Assembly (NCBI GenBank): GCA_027312165.1
Contig: DAICXN010000001.1
Location: 1-64,000, forward strand
DNA from: Candidatus Saccharimonadota bacterium
Lineage (GTDB): Bacteria > Patescibacteriota > Saccharimonadia > Saccharimonadales > Saccharimonadaceae
Length of the DNA: 64,000 nucleotides
Direction of reading: 5' to 3'
The position numbers and the translations under genes were made by a program. The notes under the pieces are model-generated. The model saw only the letters and a program-made list of their open reading frames with translations, searched no databases and was not told the DNA's origin. Of the stretch, positions 1-8,304 are shown piece by piece. Position 1 is the first letter of the stretch. Each line of letters opens with the position of its first letter.

Positions 1-926
<926 letters not shown>

Positions 927-1130
927 TTTTTATGTCCTTGTCTTCGGAGTTTATGCTTTGCATAGACCACGAGGATGAGGTAGACTTAACTAGTAATTGG
1001 TGTGTATAATTAGCACCAGTCAATTTAAAAATTCATGCATCAAGCTTGTCATCGAGGACATCGAAGCGAGGTTTTAGGCTACCCACTCCTGAAGTTATAG
1101 GAGCTAAAAAGACGTATGCCTTAAGCCTTA
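927..1130 (+). other. 23S-5S spacer, no tRNA
   Basis: About 200 nt between the 23S and 5S genes. I see no tRNA and no credible coding frame. It is presumably removed during rRNA processing. Confidence 0.7.
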
Positions 1131-1240
1131 CTTCGGTGCCCATGGCGAGGAGGAAACACCTGTTCTCATCCCGAACACAGAAGTTAAGCTCCTCAGCGGC
1201 GATTATACTGCGCAAGTGGGAAACTAGCACGGTGCCGAAT
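1131..1240 (+). rRNA. rrf: 5S ribosomal RNA
   Basis: The roughly 110-nt RNA is closed by a 9-bp helix I: TTCGGTGCC at 1132-1140 pairs with GGTGCCGAA at 1231-1239 (two G-U wobbles). Inside are the typical loop segments CCCGAACACAGAAGTTAAGC and the GTGGGAAACTAG region. It follows the 23S gene in the same orientation and is followed at once by a terminator, so it closes the rRNA operon. Confidence 0.95.
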
Positions 1241-1243
1241 TAT

Positions 1244-1276
1244 AAAAAGACCATCCGAATAGGATGGTCTTTTTCT
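1244..1276 (+). terminator. rRNA operon terminator
   Basis: Perfect hairpin AAAAGACCATCC / GGATGGTCTTTT with a 5-nt loop, directly after the 5S gene. Confidence 0.9.
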
Positions 1277-1349
1277 TTGTAGGTTGTTTTCGAAATGGTC
1301 GCAATTGGACGGTTGAGTAGCTTTCTGATAAAATAAAGTGGTTAAGGCT

Positions 1350-3254
1350 ATGAAACAAAAATCCATAAAAGTAATTATTGGCAAGTTTCAGGTTTGGCTT
1401 AGTCAGCCTGTGGTGCGTCGTAGCCTCCTATACGCGGGAGTTGGCTCACTGGCAGCTTTTGTTGCTACGATTGGCATATTAATATCAATACCAGATAGGT
1501 TGAGTATGGGTTTTCAGCCTAAGACATGCCTAGATCGGTCGGCGTATGCTTGGGGGGTACACGCAGAAAAGTCGAATGGGATGGTTGTTGAGCTAGAGGG
1601 GGGCAAAATATGTGTGCGTCCGGATGCTGCAGTGGTGCCAGGTAAGTACAGGGCATCGATGCCTATTTTTGGGCTGCCTTTCTTGCGGCATCCGCTAGAG
1701 ATTACTGTGCCAAATCTGCCTCAAGCTAGTCTAGTCGGTCAACTAGATAGGGTACCGCTGTCTAAGCCTCTTGAGGTTGAGTTATCGCAGCCCGATAGCT
1801 TGCACACCTATCGACTAGGAGTGGCTGAACAAAGAAGCGACTGCAAGTTGGCTTCTCGAGGCCTCAGCTGCGAAATTGAGCCGCTTGGACTTAGGCAGGG
1901 TGAAGCGTATGAGGTTTTTATAGAGCGTTTATTTAAGGGTAAGAGTCAGTCTAAGGTTTTAAAGCAGAAAATTGAAGTGCTTGATCCGGTAAGACTGACT
2001 GAGAGCAGCATACAGACCGATGAAATGGTGTTTAATCGACCGAGCGAACTTATACTTAAGTTTGACAAGCCGCTAGCTCAGTACGAGATGTTGTTGGTGG
2101 TAAAAAAAGGCGAGGAGTCGACTGAGATTGTGCCGGAGATAACTCTACAAGAGGCTAATACCTATCGGCTGAGTTTTGGGGCTGAATTGATACCACGCGA
2201 AGCGACCGTCGAATTGGTTGCAAAATCTGTTGAGGCATCTGATGGCAGTACAGTTGAGGGGCCTTTATTGATGCAGTTTCGTACTTCGGGTGGGCCAAGG
2301 GTCACCGGTGTAAATGTTGGTCCTTCTGGTGTTGCGGTTGGCGCGCCTATAGTGGTGACTTTCGACCAGGATCTGTCTCAGCAACAGCCACTTGAGTCGT
2401 TGATTGAGGTTGGCGGCGGAGTGGCTCTGCAGTCAAGACGTGGCAATCAGCTAATTTTCTCAACCAGCGATGCTTCTAAGTGTGGAGTTATTAGTATTAA
2501 TCTAAGGCCAGATTTTCAAAACCCTTACGGGATTTCTGGGCGATCGGCCTGGCGGTACAGTGGCCGCATGTCGTGCTATACCACATCAATCATCGGCTAC
2601 TCCTCTCAGGGGCGAGCGATTTATGCATACCACTTTGGCGACGGCGGCCCAAGCGTTGTTTATACGGGAGCGATTCACGGCAATGAGGTCAGCACTAAGT
2701 ATCTGATGGATCGCTGGATTCAGGAGCTCAATGCAAGCCCAGGTAAGATACCTGCCAATAAGCGAATTATTGTTGTCCCAACCATCAATCCTGATGGTTT
2801 AGCTCGTGGCAGTCGGATTAACTCTCGCAACGTCGACTTAAACCGCAACTTCAATACCAGTAACTGGCAAAAAGATGTTCAGCACGTTACCGGACAGCCA
2901 TTTCCGGGTGGGGGTGGAGAGGCCGCTATGTCTGAACCTGAGACTAAGGCAATTGCTAGTCTAATTGCTGAGCAGAGGCCAGAGCTAGTGTTGTCGTATC
3001 ATAGTGTAGCCAACCTAGTCATTTCAAATGGGGTAGGCCAGGCCAATGCAAGGGCGGCTCAATATGCCGGATTTAGCGGCTACCGCCTAAGTTCAGGCGA
3101 CGGTAGTGAGTTTGGTTATACAATTACCGGTACGGCTGATTCGTACTACGGGGAGAAGTTAGGAGTGCCAAGTCTAGTGATTGAGCTAGGCAGCCATACC
3201 TATCATCAGTTTGAGCGTAATCAGGCGGCCATGTGGGCGATGGTGCAATCATGA
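1350..3254 (+). CDS. Exported M14 zinc carboxypeptidase with Ig-like region
   Basis: Membrane-anchored or secreted M14 metallopeptidase of about 634 aa. An N-terminal hydrophobic helix (about residues 25-45) is followed by about 330 residues of beta-rich sequence with an SbsA/Big_5 Ig-like stretch (GPSGVAVGAPIVVTFD). The catalytic domain carries HGNE (zinc ligands, His near residue 443), SRNVDLNRNF (substrate-binding Arg), SYHS (third ligand) and a C-terminal IELGS holding the candidate catalytic Glu. M14 enzymes cleave C-terminal residues from proteins or murein peptides; the substrate here is unknown. ATG 1350 is preferred to the upstream GTG 1338. The stop overlaps the next start (ATGA), so the two peptidase genes are coupled. 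Confidence 0.88.
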   Translation: MKQKSIKVIIGKFQVWLSQPVVRRSLLYAGVGSLAAFVATIGILISIPDRLSMGFQPKTCLDRSAYAWGVHAEKSNGMVVELEGGKICVRPDAAVVPGKYRASMPIFGLPFLRHPLEITVPNLPQASLVGQLDRVPLSKPLEVELSQPDSLHTYRLGVAEQRSDCKLASRGLSCEIEPLGLRQGEAYEVFIERLFKGKSQSKVLKQKIEVLDPVRLTESSIQTDEMVFNRPSELILKFDKPLAQYEMLLVVKKGEESTEIVPEITLQEANTYRLSFGAELIPREATVELVAKSVEASDGSTVEGPLLMQFRTSGGPRVTGVNVGPSGVAVGAPIVVTFDQDLSQQQPLESLIEVGGGVALQSRRGNQLIFSTSDASKCGVISINLRPDFQNPYGISGRSAWRYSGRMSCYTTSIIGYSSQGRAIYAYHFGDGGPSVVYTGAIHGNEVSTKYLMDRWIQELNASPGKIPANKRIIVVPTINPDGLARGSRINSRNVDLNRNFNTSNWQKDVQHVTGQPFPGGGGEAAMSEPETKAIASLIAEQRPELVLSYHSVANLVISNGVGQANARAAQYAGFSGYRLSSGDGSEFGYTITGTADSYYGEKLGVPSLVIELGSHTYHQFERNQAAMWAMVQS

Positions 3255-3964
3255 TTAGTAAATACCTCGGGGTAGCAATAGTTAGCCTAGCTCTGCTCGG
3301 TAGTGGTGCAGCGGCCTCCGCGGCACTATCTGGGGAGTATCGACAAGCGCTAAACGATTTACGTCAACTGCCAGCAGTCATTGAGGAGATATCACCTCCC
3401 GAGATAGCTGACCCCCAGTGGGTGATTGATGCGCGCAAGGCGCGTGAGCTTCAGGCCAATCGCCAGTTTTCAGCTGGTGGTTCTCGAACGTTCACTTATC
3501 GCATAGAAGTTTGGGGCAGTACGAGCGCTAGTCTGGCTGAATTTCGGCTGCAAGCTGCCGAGACATTTGCTGACTCGCGAGGGTGGTCTCGAACAGGTGC
3601 CGTTTTCCAGGAGGTGGCAACTGGCGGGGAATTTGTCTTGGTGCTAAGTGAGGCTCAAGAGATTGAGAGGCGTTATGCGCCGGGCTGCAGCGCTGAATAT
3701 AGCTGTCGAGTTGGCCAATACGTAATTATTAATCAAGATCGCTGGACCGGTGCGACTTCGAGCTGGAATGCAGCCGGCGGAAGCCTGCGCGATTACCGGC
3801 ATATGGTCATTAATCATGAGGTTGGCCACTGGCTTGGCCACGGGCATAGTCATTGCTCTGCTCCAGATCAGCCTGCCCCAGTTATGCAGCAGCAGTCAAT
3901 TAACCTTGAGGGCTGTCGGTTTAACCCGTGGCCTTTAAGTAGTGAGCTTTGGCTAGGAAGGTAG
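3251..3964 (+). CDS. Exported metzincin-like metalloprotease (DUF3152-like)
   Basis: About 237 aa with a signal-peptide-like start: ISKY, a hydrophobic run, then an Ala-rich site. The zinc site HEVGHWLGHGH near residue 188 is the extended HExxHxxGxxH metzincin motif. Upstream ranges (FTYRIEVWG, WSRTGAVFQEV, CRVGQYVIINQDRW) resemble the DUF3152 family known from Actinobacteria. The ATG overlaps the preceding peptidase stop by four bases, so the earlier in-frame start was rejected. It is probably co-expressed with the M14 enzyme and acts outside the cell. The substrate is unknown. Confidence 0.82.
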   Translation: MISKYLGVAIVSLALLGSGAAASAALSGEYRQALNDLRQLPAVIEEISPPEIADPQWVIDARKARELQANRQFSAGGSRTFTYRIEVWGSTSASLAEFRLQAAETFADSRGWSRTGAVFQEVATGGEFVLVLSEAQEIERRYAPGCSAEYSCRVGQYVIINQDRWTGATSSWNAAGGSLRDYRHMVINHEVGHWLGHGHSHCSAPDQPAPVMQQQSINLEGCRFNPWPLSSELWLGR

Positions 3965-3966
3965 AT

Positions 3967-4680
3967 ATGAAGAAGATAGTACGACTGCAGATTAATCGCA
4001 AACAGCTTGGTGTAGTGGTGGGATCACTTTTGCTGATTGGCCTGATCGGTTACGGGGTCTATGCCTGGCTTGCTTGGAGTGGCTATCAAGACCGGTACCA
4101 GTCACACGTATCAAATACGCGCACCTCACTAAGCAAGACATTTGAAAAAAAGCTAACTAACGAATATCGGGCGGCCGATAAAATGAATGATATATTAGGG
4201 GTTGCAGACAAGATGGCTACAGCGGATTATCGGCGGTGTGATCCGCCGCCTCTAGTTGGCTGGTTGGAGGTCATTGGTCAGCTCAAAAATCAGGTCGGGT
4301 TATGCGTGCAGGCAATTGATCAAATTGTTCAAGAGGGGCAGGAGGTTGAGTCTGCTGCGGAGGTGATTTTGCTTGATCATCAAATTGCCGACACGCTAAG
4401 AGTCGCAGCTGATAAATCAAAAAATAGCCGAGAGGCTGATAGTTGGCCGAAAGCACATGAAGCGTGGGTTGAGGCGGCTGCAAATCTGAAGGAGCTAGAT
4501 CGCGATGAAAGGTCGACAACAAGCTCGTTGCTTACTCGGACTAGAGGGGCAGTCGAGCAGATAGTTGCCGCATGGGCATCATTGGTTGAAAGTCACGAGA
4601 AAAATGATGAACTACAATATGAGGATGCGAAGGGTCAGCTCTCTAAGTCATATCAATCGCTCGACGCATTACGCCAGTAG
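3967..4680 (+). CDS. Single-pass membrane protein, unknown function
   Basis: About 237 aa, not recognised. A short basic N-terminus is followed by one transmembrane helix (VVVGSLLLIGLIGYGVYAWL, about residues 14-34). The rest is a mostly alpha-helical, charged extracytoplasmic domain with two cysteines (CDPPP and LCVQ) that could form a disulfide. ATG 3967 is chosen because GGAAGG lies just upstream; the in-frame TTG at 3949 overlaps the previous gene. It is third in a run with two exported metallopeptidases, and a terminator follows. A partner or anchor role for those peptidases is only a guess. Confidence 0.65.
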   Translation: MKKIVRLQINRKQLGVVVGSLLLIGLIGYGVYAWLAWSGYQDRYQSHVSNTRTSLSKTFEKKLTNEYRAADKMNDILGVADKMATADYRRCDPPPLVGWLEVIGQLKNQVGLCVQAIDQIVQEGQEVESAAEVILLDHQIADTLRVAADKSKNSREADSWPKAHEAWVEAAANLKELDRDERSTTSSLLTRTRGAVEQIVAAWASLVESHEKNDELQYEDAKGQLSKSYQSLDALRQ

Positions 4681-4710
4681 TTAGTTTCGTCGCCTGTTAT
4701 ATATAAACTA

Positions 4711-4754
4711 AAACTAAAAACCACCTATCTCGCAGAAAAGGTGGTTTTTAGTTT
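4711..4754 (+). terminator. Intrinsic terminator of the metallopeptidase run
   Basis: Long stem AAACTAAAAACCACCT / AGGTGGTTTTTAGTTT with a 12-nt loop, shortly after the membrane-protein stop codon. Confidence 0.85.
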
Positions 4755-4899
4755 GCCCGCATGATGCGGATGTGGTGGACAGATAATGTCGTGTCCAAAC
4801 AGGTGCCGTTACCTAGTTTTTGGGTAACACTATCTATGATAGAGCAAGTTGGCCAAAAGTGCAATATTTTATTCACAATAAAAAATGCATATGTAAATA
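4755..4899 (+). other. Noncoding spacer upstream of the KGG gene
   Basis: No gene seen. The only structure is a small inverted repeat GTTACC (4808-4813) / GGTAAC (4823-4828) with a T-rich loop. It could be a weak operator or chance. Confidence 0.4.
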
Positions 4900-4928
4900 T
4901 TGACAAAGTACAAGCAGTATGCTATTAT
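4900..4928 (+). promoter_or_regulatory. Strong sigma70-type promoter for the KGG gene
   Basis: TTGACA, 17-bp spacer, TATTAT, with an extended TGC just before the -10 (TATGCTATTAT). It implies an 85-90 nt leader before the start codon at 5021. Confidence 0.75.
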
Positions 4929-5020
4929 GTATTCATACACTATAGCGTGTGTGATATAAAAGTTGAGGGTTTTCACAGGTTTTTTATGTGGAAACCTTTT
5001 TAATTCGGAGGAAAACTCGA

Positions 5021-5233
5021 ATGGCAGGAACTAAAGCAGGTGGCCAGAAGGCTGCAGCAACTAACAAAGCACGTCACGGTAAAGATTTTTACGCAAAAAT
5101 CGGTCAAAAAGGTGGCCAAAATGGCCGCACCGGTGGATTTGCTGCAAATCCAGAGCTAGCACGAATTGCTGGCGCAAAGGGCGGCAGGATTTCTCGACGT
5201 CGCAAGGCTTCCGAGGCTGTTAAGGGCGAATAA
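5021..5233 (+). CDS. KGG-repeat small stress-type protein
   Basis: Basic 70-aa protein with repeated glycine-rich KGG units: FYAKIGQKGGQNGR, TGGFAANPELARIAGAKGG. These match the stress-induced KGG/Con-10/YciG-type family. The family is linked to stress and desiccation, but the molecular function is poorly defined. The start is fixed by GGAGG about 8 nt upstream of ATG; in-frame upstream codons lack a ribosome site. It has its own strong promoter, a long leader and a terminator, so it is monocistronic and probably highly expressed. Confidence 0.85.
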   Translation: MAGTKAGGQKAAATNKARHGKDFYAKIGQKGGQNGRTGGFAANPELARIAGAKGGRISRRRKASEAVKGE

Positions 5234-5257
5234 GTCGAAGCGACAAAGCTCATATCT

Positions 5258-5287
5258 AAAAAACACCCCGTTTTGGGGTGTTTTTTA
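5258..5287. terminator. Bidirectional terminator
   Basis: Symmetrical hairpin AAAAAACACCCC / GGGGTGTTTTTT with T tracts on both strands. It lies between the convergent KGG gene and the HExxH peptidase gene and overlaps the latter's stop codon. Confidence 0.9.
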
Positions 5288-5767
5288 TAATTTAGTGCGC
5301 TTTAGCCGGCAGGTTCGCGCTTCGTTAACTTTCCAGAGCTGATGGCAGTTTAGGCAGCTGTATTCTCCCGGATCCACTTCATGGCCTACCGCTAGGCAGG
5401 TGGGGCACGTGCTTCGGTCATGTAGCCACTGTCGGTAGCTATCTAGGTTATCTTGAACAATATCATCATCGACAGGTAGATTGAGGTTATAGCGAGGAGC
5501 TAAGTGCTGTGAGGCGTATTGCCAGGCCTCGCGCTCCATGGTTATGAGTTCGATGTCTCTTTTGTAGGTATTGTGATTTAATTCGGCATGGCTGATTTCG
5601 TGCAGAAGCTGGTAAATGTCCTCGACAGTGTTGATGGCAGGATGGGTGATGGTTTTGGCGGTCGGCGACCACTGGAATGTATCGCCTGCCTTAAATAGCA
5701 AACGAGGGAAGTCTTTGGTTAGTTGACTATATACTGAGCTGATTGATGGCATAAAAGTAGCAGCCAT
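5285..5767 (-). CDS. HExxH metallopeptidase with C-terminal zinc ribbon
   Basis: About 160 aa. A zincin motif HEISHAELNH lies in an ImmA/IrrE-like context, followed by a C-terminal zinc ribbon (CPTC...CLNC). IrrE/ImmA proteins cleave repressors in stress or mobile-element switches, but that role is not shown here. The start (complement of 5765-5767) has GAGGAG about 10 nt upstream and overlaps the end of the ROK gene by about 41 nt, so the two genes are translationally linked. Upstream in-frame codons would overlap the ROK gene further. No N-terminal DNA-binding domain is seen. Confidence 0.7.
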   Translation of the reverse strand: MAATFMPSISSVYSQLTKDFPRLLFKAGDTFQWSPTAKTITHPAINTVEDIYQLLHEISHAELNHNTYKRDIELITMEREAWQYASQHLAPRYNLNLPVDDDIVQDNLDSYRQWLHDRSTCPTCLAVGHEVDPGEYSCLNCHQLWKVNEARTCRLKRTKL

Positions 5768-6533
5768 ATGTAACGATCTCCTCAGGGTACGGGGCGGTAA
5801 TAATCGGGCAGTGGTATTGGTTAGGTAAGGCCGCCAGTTCTTTCTCGACTTGCTGGCTAAACAGGTCATATCGAGCGCCCAGACCTCCGCCTATGGCTAT
5901 CACCTCAGGCCTAAGGATTGGTAGTATTGTCATTAATCCCCTAGAGATTCGTCTGGCAACTTCATCGATGACAGCTGAGTCTGTGGAGTCGTTAAATGGC
6001 GAATCATCGAGCGTATAAAGCGCCTTGCCGCCGGCAATTTTCTCCCAGCTAGTCAACTGCAACCGATACTCAAAGGTGATGTCGCCAAATTCGCTCGTCG
6101 ACAGGCCCGGATCGATGGCTTGGTTGACTATGTAGCCCCCTCCAATACCGGTGCTAATGGTGAGGTATAGGCAAGATTGGGGTCGATCAGGCAAAAGATT
6201 GGCCACACCGAGTCCGCCGAGGTTGGCGTCATTTTCAAGGAACATTGGGGTGTCGGGCCAGGTTGCCCTTAGGGCTCCGATAACATCGAAATCATACCAG
6301 CCTAGATTGCGGCAAATGACGGCTTTTTGATCTTTAATTACTCCCGGTAGAGCCAAGCTAATGGCATCGATTTTGTGATCGCCGCTGACCTGTTGAATAG
6401 ATGAGGTGACATCAGCCAAGTAGGCCTTTTGGTCTGCTTGGGTCGGAAATTTTTGAGATTTTAACATCTCTCCGTTCATGGAAAATAGTGCTACTAGGGT
6501 CTTGGTCCCCCCGGTGTCAACCGCGATTATCAT
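5727..6533 (-). CDS. ROK-family sugar kinase-like protein
   Basis: About 268 aa with an actin-like ATPase fold. Visible are the N-terminal phosphate loop DTGGTKT, LENDANLGGLG with the catalytic Asp, and the STGIGGGY phosphate-2 motif. ROK proteins include glucokinase, N-acetylglucosamine kinases and repressors. The CxCGxxGC zinc motif typical of many ROK kinases is absent and there is no HTH, so a sugar or metabolite kinase is the best guess with substrate unknown. A -10 box (TGC-TATAAT) lies only 6 nt from the start codon, suggesting a leaderless transcript. Confidence 0.78.
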   Translation of the reverse strand: MIIAVDTGGTKTLVALFSMNGEMLKSQKFPTQADQKAYLADVTSSIQQVSGDHKIDAISLALPGVIKDQKAVICRNLGWYDFDVIGALRATWPDTPMFLENDANLGGLGVANLLPDRPQSCLYLTISTGIGGGYIVNQAIDPGLSTSEFGDITFEYRLQLTSWEKIAGGKALYTLDDSPFNDSTDSAVIDEVARRISRGLMTILPILRPEVIAIGGGLGARYDLFSQQVEKELAALPNQYHCPIITAPYPEEIVTYGCYFYAINQLSI

Positions 6534-6539
6534 AGACTA

Positions 6540-6545
6540 ATTATA
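6540..6545 (-). promoter_or_regulatory. -10 box for leaderless ROK transcript
   Basis: Minus strand TATAAT preceded by TGC; six bases separate it from the ATG. Confidence 0.6.
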
Positions 6546-6621
6546 GCATGATTCGAAAGTTGCAATTACCCCATATCGGTAGTATAATAAGGAAAACCAT
6601 AAGGTGAGTGGAGTTTAAATT

Positions 6622-7047
6622 ATGCGAAATGTAGTGCGACAGGGTGGATCGGTCAAGGTTTTTGTAATTGTTGGAGTTATTTTAGCGGTTTTGGCGCTAG
6701 GAGTGGTTTACGGGTTGAAGCGGTTTGGCATGTATGACGGTACGCCGCCACTGGCAGTTGAGGGTATTGATATCGCGCAGGAGGACTCTGAGAAGAAGGC
6801 GGATGATCAAGCGGATCAAGAGGCTAATCCCGACGATCAGCCAGATAGTGATGCTGAGCCCTCAACTGGCGCTACAGGCGGTGAATCGGTGCCAACCCCA
6901 CCTTCGGTAGCCGACAATCCACCCGCCAATCAGAATGATTTGGCAAGCCTCCCTCAGGCAGGTCCTGCTGAATCAGTCGTCTCGCTACCTCTCGCTCTAA
7001 TTGGCGCAAGTCTAGTCGCTTATCTTCGTTCGCGTCGCCAGCTATAG
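6622..7047 (+). CDS. Small surface protein with LPQAG sorting-like tail
   Basis: 141 aa, family not recognised. The N-terminal hydrophobic helix (about residues 13-32) is followed by an acidic, Pro/Asp/Glu-rich disordered linker (about 45-105). Then comes LPQAG, a second hydrophobic segment and the basic tail RSRRQL. The end has the layout of a sortase sorting signal, with LPxAG in place of LPxTG. GGAG stands about 10 nt before the ATG and a TATAAT box lies about 35 nt upstream. No sortase gene is visible in the window, so wall anchoring is an inference. Confidence 0.65.
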   Translation: MRNVVRQGGSVKVFVIVGVILAVLALGVVYGLKRFGMYDGTPPLAVEGIDIAQEDSEKKADDQADQEANPDDQPDSDAEPSTGATGGESVPTPPSVADNPPANQNDLASLPQAGPAESVVSLPLALIGASLVAYLRSRRQL

Positions 7048-7054
7048 TACAGCT

Positions 7055-7083
7055 TTGACTTCTCTGGTATATTGCTGTACAAT
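7055..7083 (+). promoter_or_regulatory. Promoter of rpsA
   Basis: TTGACT, 17-bp spacer, TACAAT. The roughly 70-nt leader contains a possible small hairpin (TGGGA ... TCCCA). Confidence 0.65.
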
Positions 7084-7158
7084 CTTTAGTAATCTATGGG
7101 AGATATTTTACGTGTGTCCCAGGAAATACAATTTAAGGAAGGAGTCTGAATAAGACTT

Positions 7159-8232
7159 ATGGCAAACGCCGCAATAACAATGGATGACCTGCTCGCGAGT
7201 GCAGAGGATAGCATCAAGCAATTAATCGCTGGAGAAGTAGTTCACGGAACTGTTCTTAGTGTAAAGAAGCACGAGATTTTGATTGATCTTGGGCCTCTAG
7301 GGGTTGGCTTAGTGCCACGACGAGAGGTTGGTTTTTCAAAAAACTACGAAGAAGGAGATGAGGTAACAGCTAGCGTTGTAGATACAGAGCTAGATAATGG
7401 CTATTCTCTTCTGTCACTTCGCAAGGCCGCTAAGGATCGTGGTTGGGACGAAGTTGTCGAAAGGATGGAGGCCGGTGAGATCATTTCGGTTACTCCGTAT
7501 GACGCTAACCGCGGTGGTCTTTTGGTGGAATACGAAGGGGTGCGAGGTTTCTTGCCTGTGTCGCAGCTATCAGCTGAGCACTACCCACGAGTTGGCTCGA
7601 GCGATAAGGATGAGATTTTACAGCGGCTTAATGTTCTAGTGAACAAGGAGCTTCGTGTACGCATTCTTGATGCAGATCGAAAGGCTAACAAACTTATCTT
7701 TTCCGAGAAAGAGGCTGTCAAGGAAGGCCTGGCCGAGAGATTTAAGAAGATGGCAGTTGGAGACAAGGTTACGGGTATCGTAACTGGTGTTGTTGATTTT
7801 GGTGTCTTTGTGAATGTCGAGGGTATCGAGGGCTTAATTCACATTTCTGAGATATCTTGGGAGCGAGTCAGCAATCCTGCGGACTACGTCAAGGTTGGCC
7901 AGACTGTTGAGGCGAAGATTATCGCCATCGACAAGGAGCGTCTGTCTCTAAGTATGAAGCAACTAACGCAGGACCCATGGCTTGATGAGGTGGAGCAGTT
8001 CAAGTCCGGTGATACAGTTGAAGGCACCGTAACTCGCATAACTCCGTTTGGCGCATTTGTGCAGCTGAGTGCTAGTGTTGAGGCGCTAGTCCACGTAAGC
8101 GAGCTAGGTGGCGACGGAACAGACCCTGAGAAGGTGTTTACTTTGAACGAGCGAAAAGAATTTACAATTCTTGAGATTGATAAGGAAAACCGTAAGATCT
8201 CACTAAGCCTTGCTGGCAAAAAAAAGAAATAG
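7159..8232 (+). CDS. rpsA: 30S ribosomal protein S1 (four S1 domains)
   Basis: 357 aa made of four tandem S1 RNA-binding domains at about residues 20-90, 105-180, 195-265 and 280-355. The third has the classic GDKVTGIVTGVVDFGVFV core and LIHISE, and the fourth has GDTVEGTVTRITPFGAFVQL. Escherichia coli S1 has six domains; four is common in Gram-positives and reduced genomes. S1 helps recruit leadered mRNAs to the 30S subunit. A GGAAGGAG element stands about 14 nt before the ATG, a longer spacing than usual. infB follows on the same strand. Confidence 0.93.
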   Translation: MANAAITMDDLLASAEDSIKQLIAGEVVHGTVLSVKKHEILIDLGPLGVGLVPRREVGFSKNYEEGDEVTASVVDTELDNGYSLLSLRKAAKDRGWDEVVERMEAGEIISVTPYDANRGGLLVEYEGVRGFLPVSQLSAEHYPRVGSSDKDEILQRLNVLVNKELRVRILDADRKANKLIFSEKEAVKEGLAERFKKMAVGDKVTGIVTGVVDFGVFVNVEGIEGLIHISEISWERVSNPADYVKVGQTVEAKIIAIDKERLSLSMKQLTQDPWLDEVEQFKSGDTVEGTVTRITPFGAFVQLSASVEALVHVSELGGDGTDPEKVFTLNERKEFTILEIDKENRKISLSLAGKKKK

Positions 8233-8304
8233 CCTATTATTAGATGTTAAATTAAGTTCGCCGATACTGCCGAGGAAAGCAGGCGACGAGGAAGGAGCAG
8301 GTCT

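Noticed and set aside
4808..4828. GTTACC/GGTAAC inverted repeat as an operator
   Set aside because: Six-base arms with a T-rich loop, about 70 bp upstream of the promoter, are too weak to call.
7088..7120. Autoregulatory leader structure of rpsA
   Set aside because: Only a 5-bp hairpin is apparent; no match to a known ribosomal-protein leader that I recognise.
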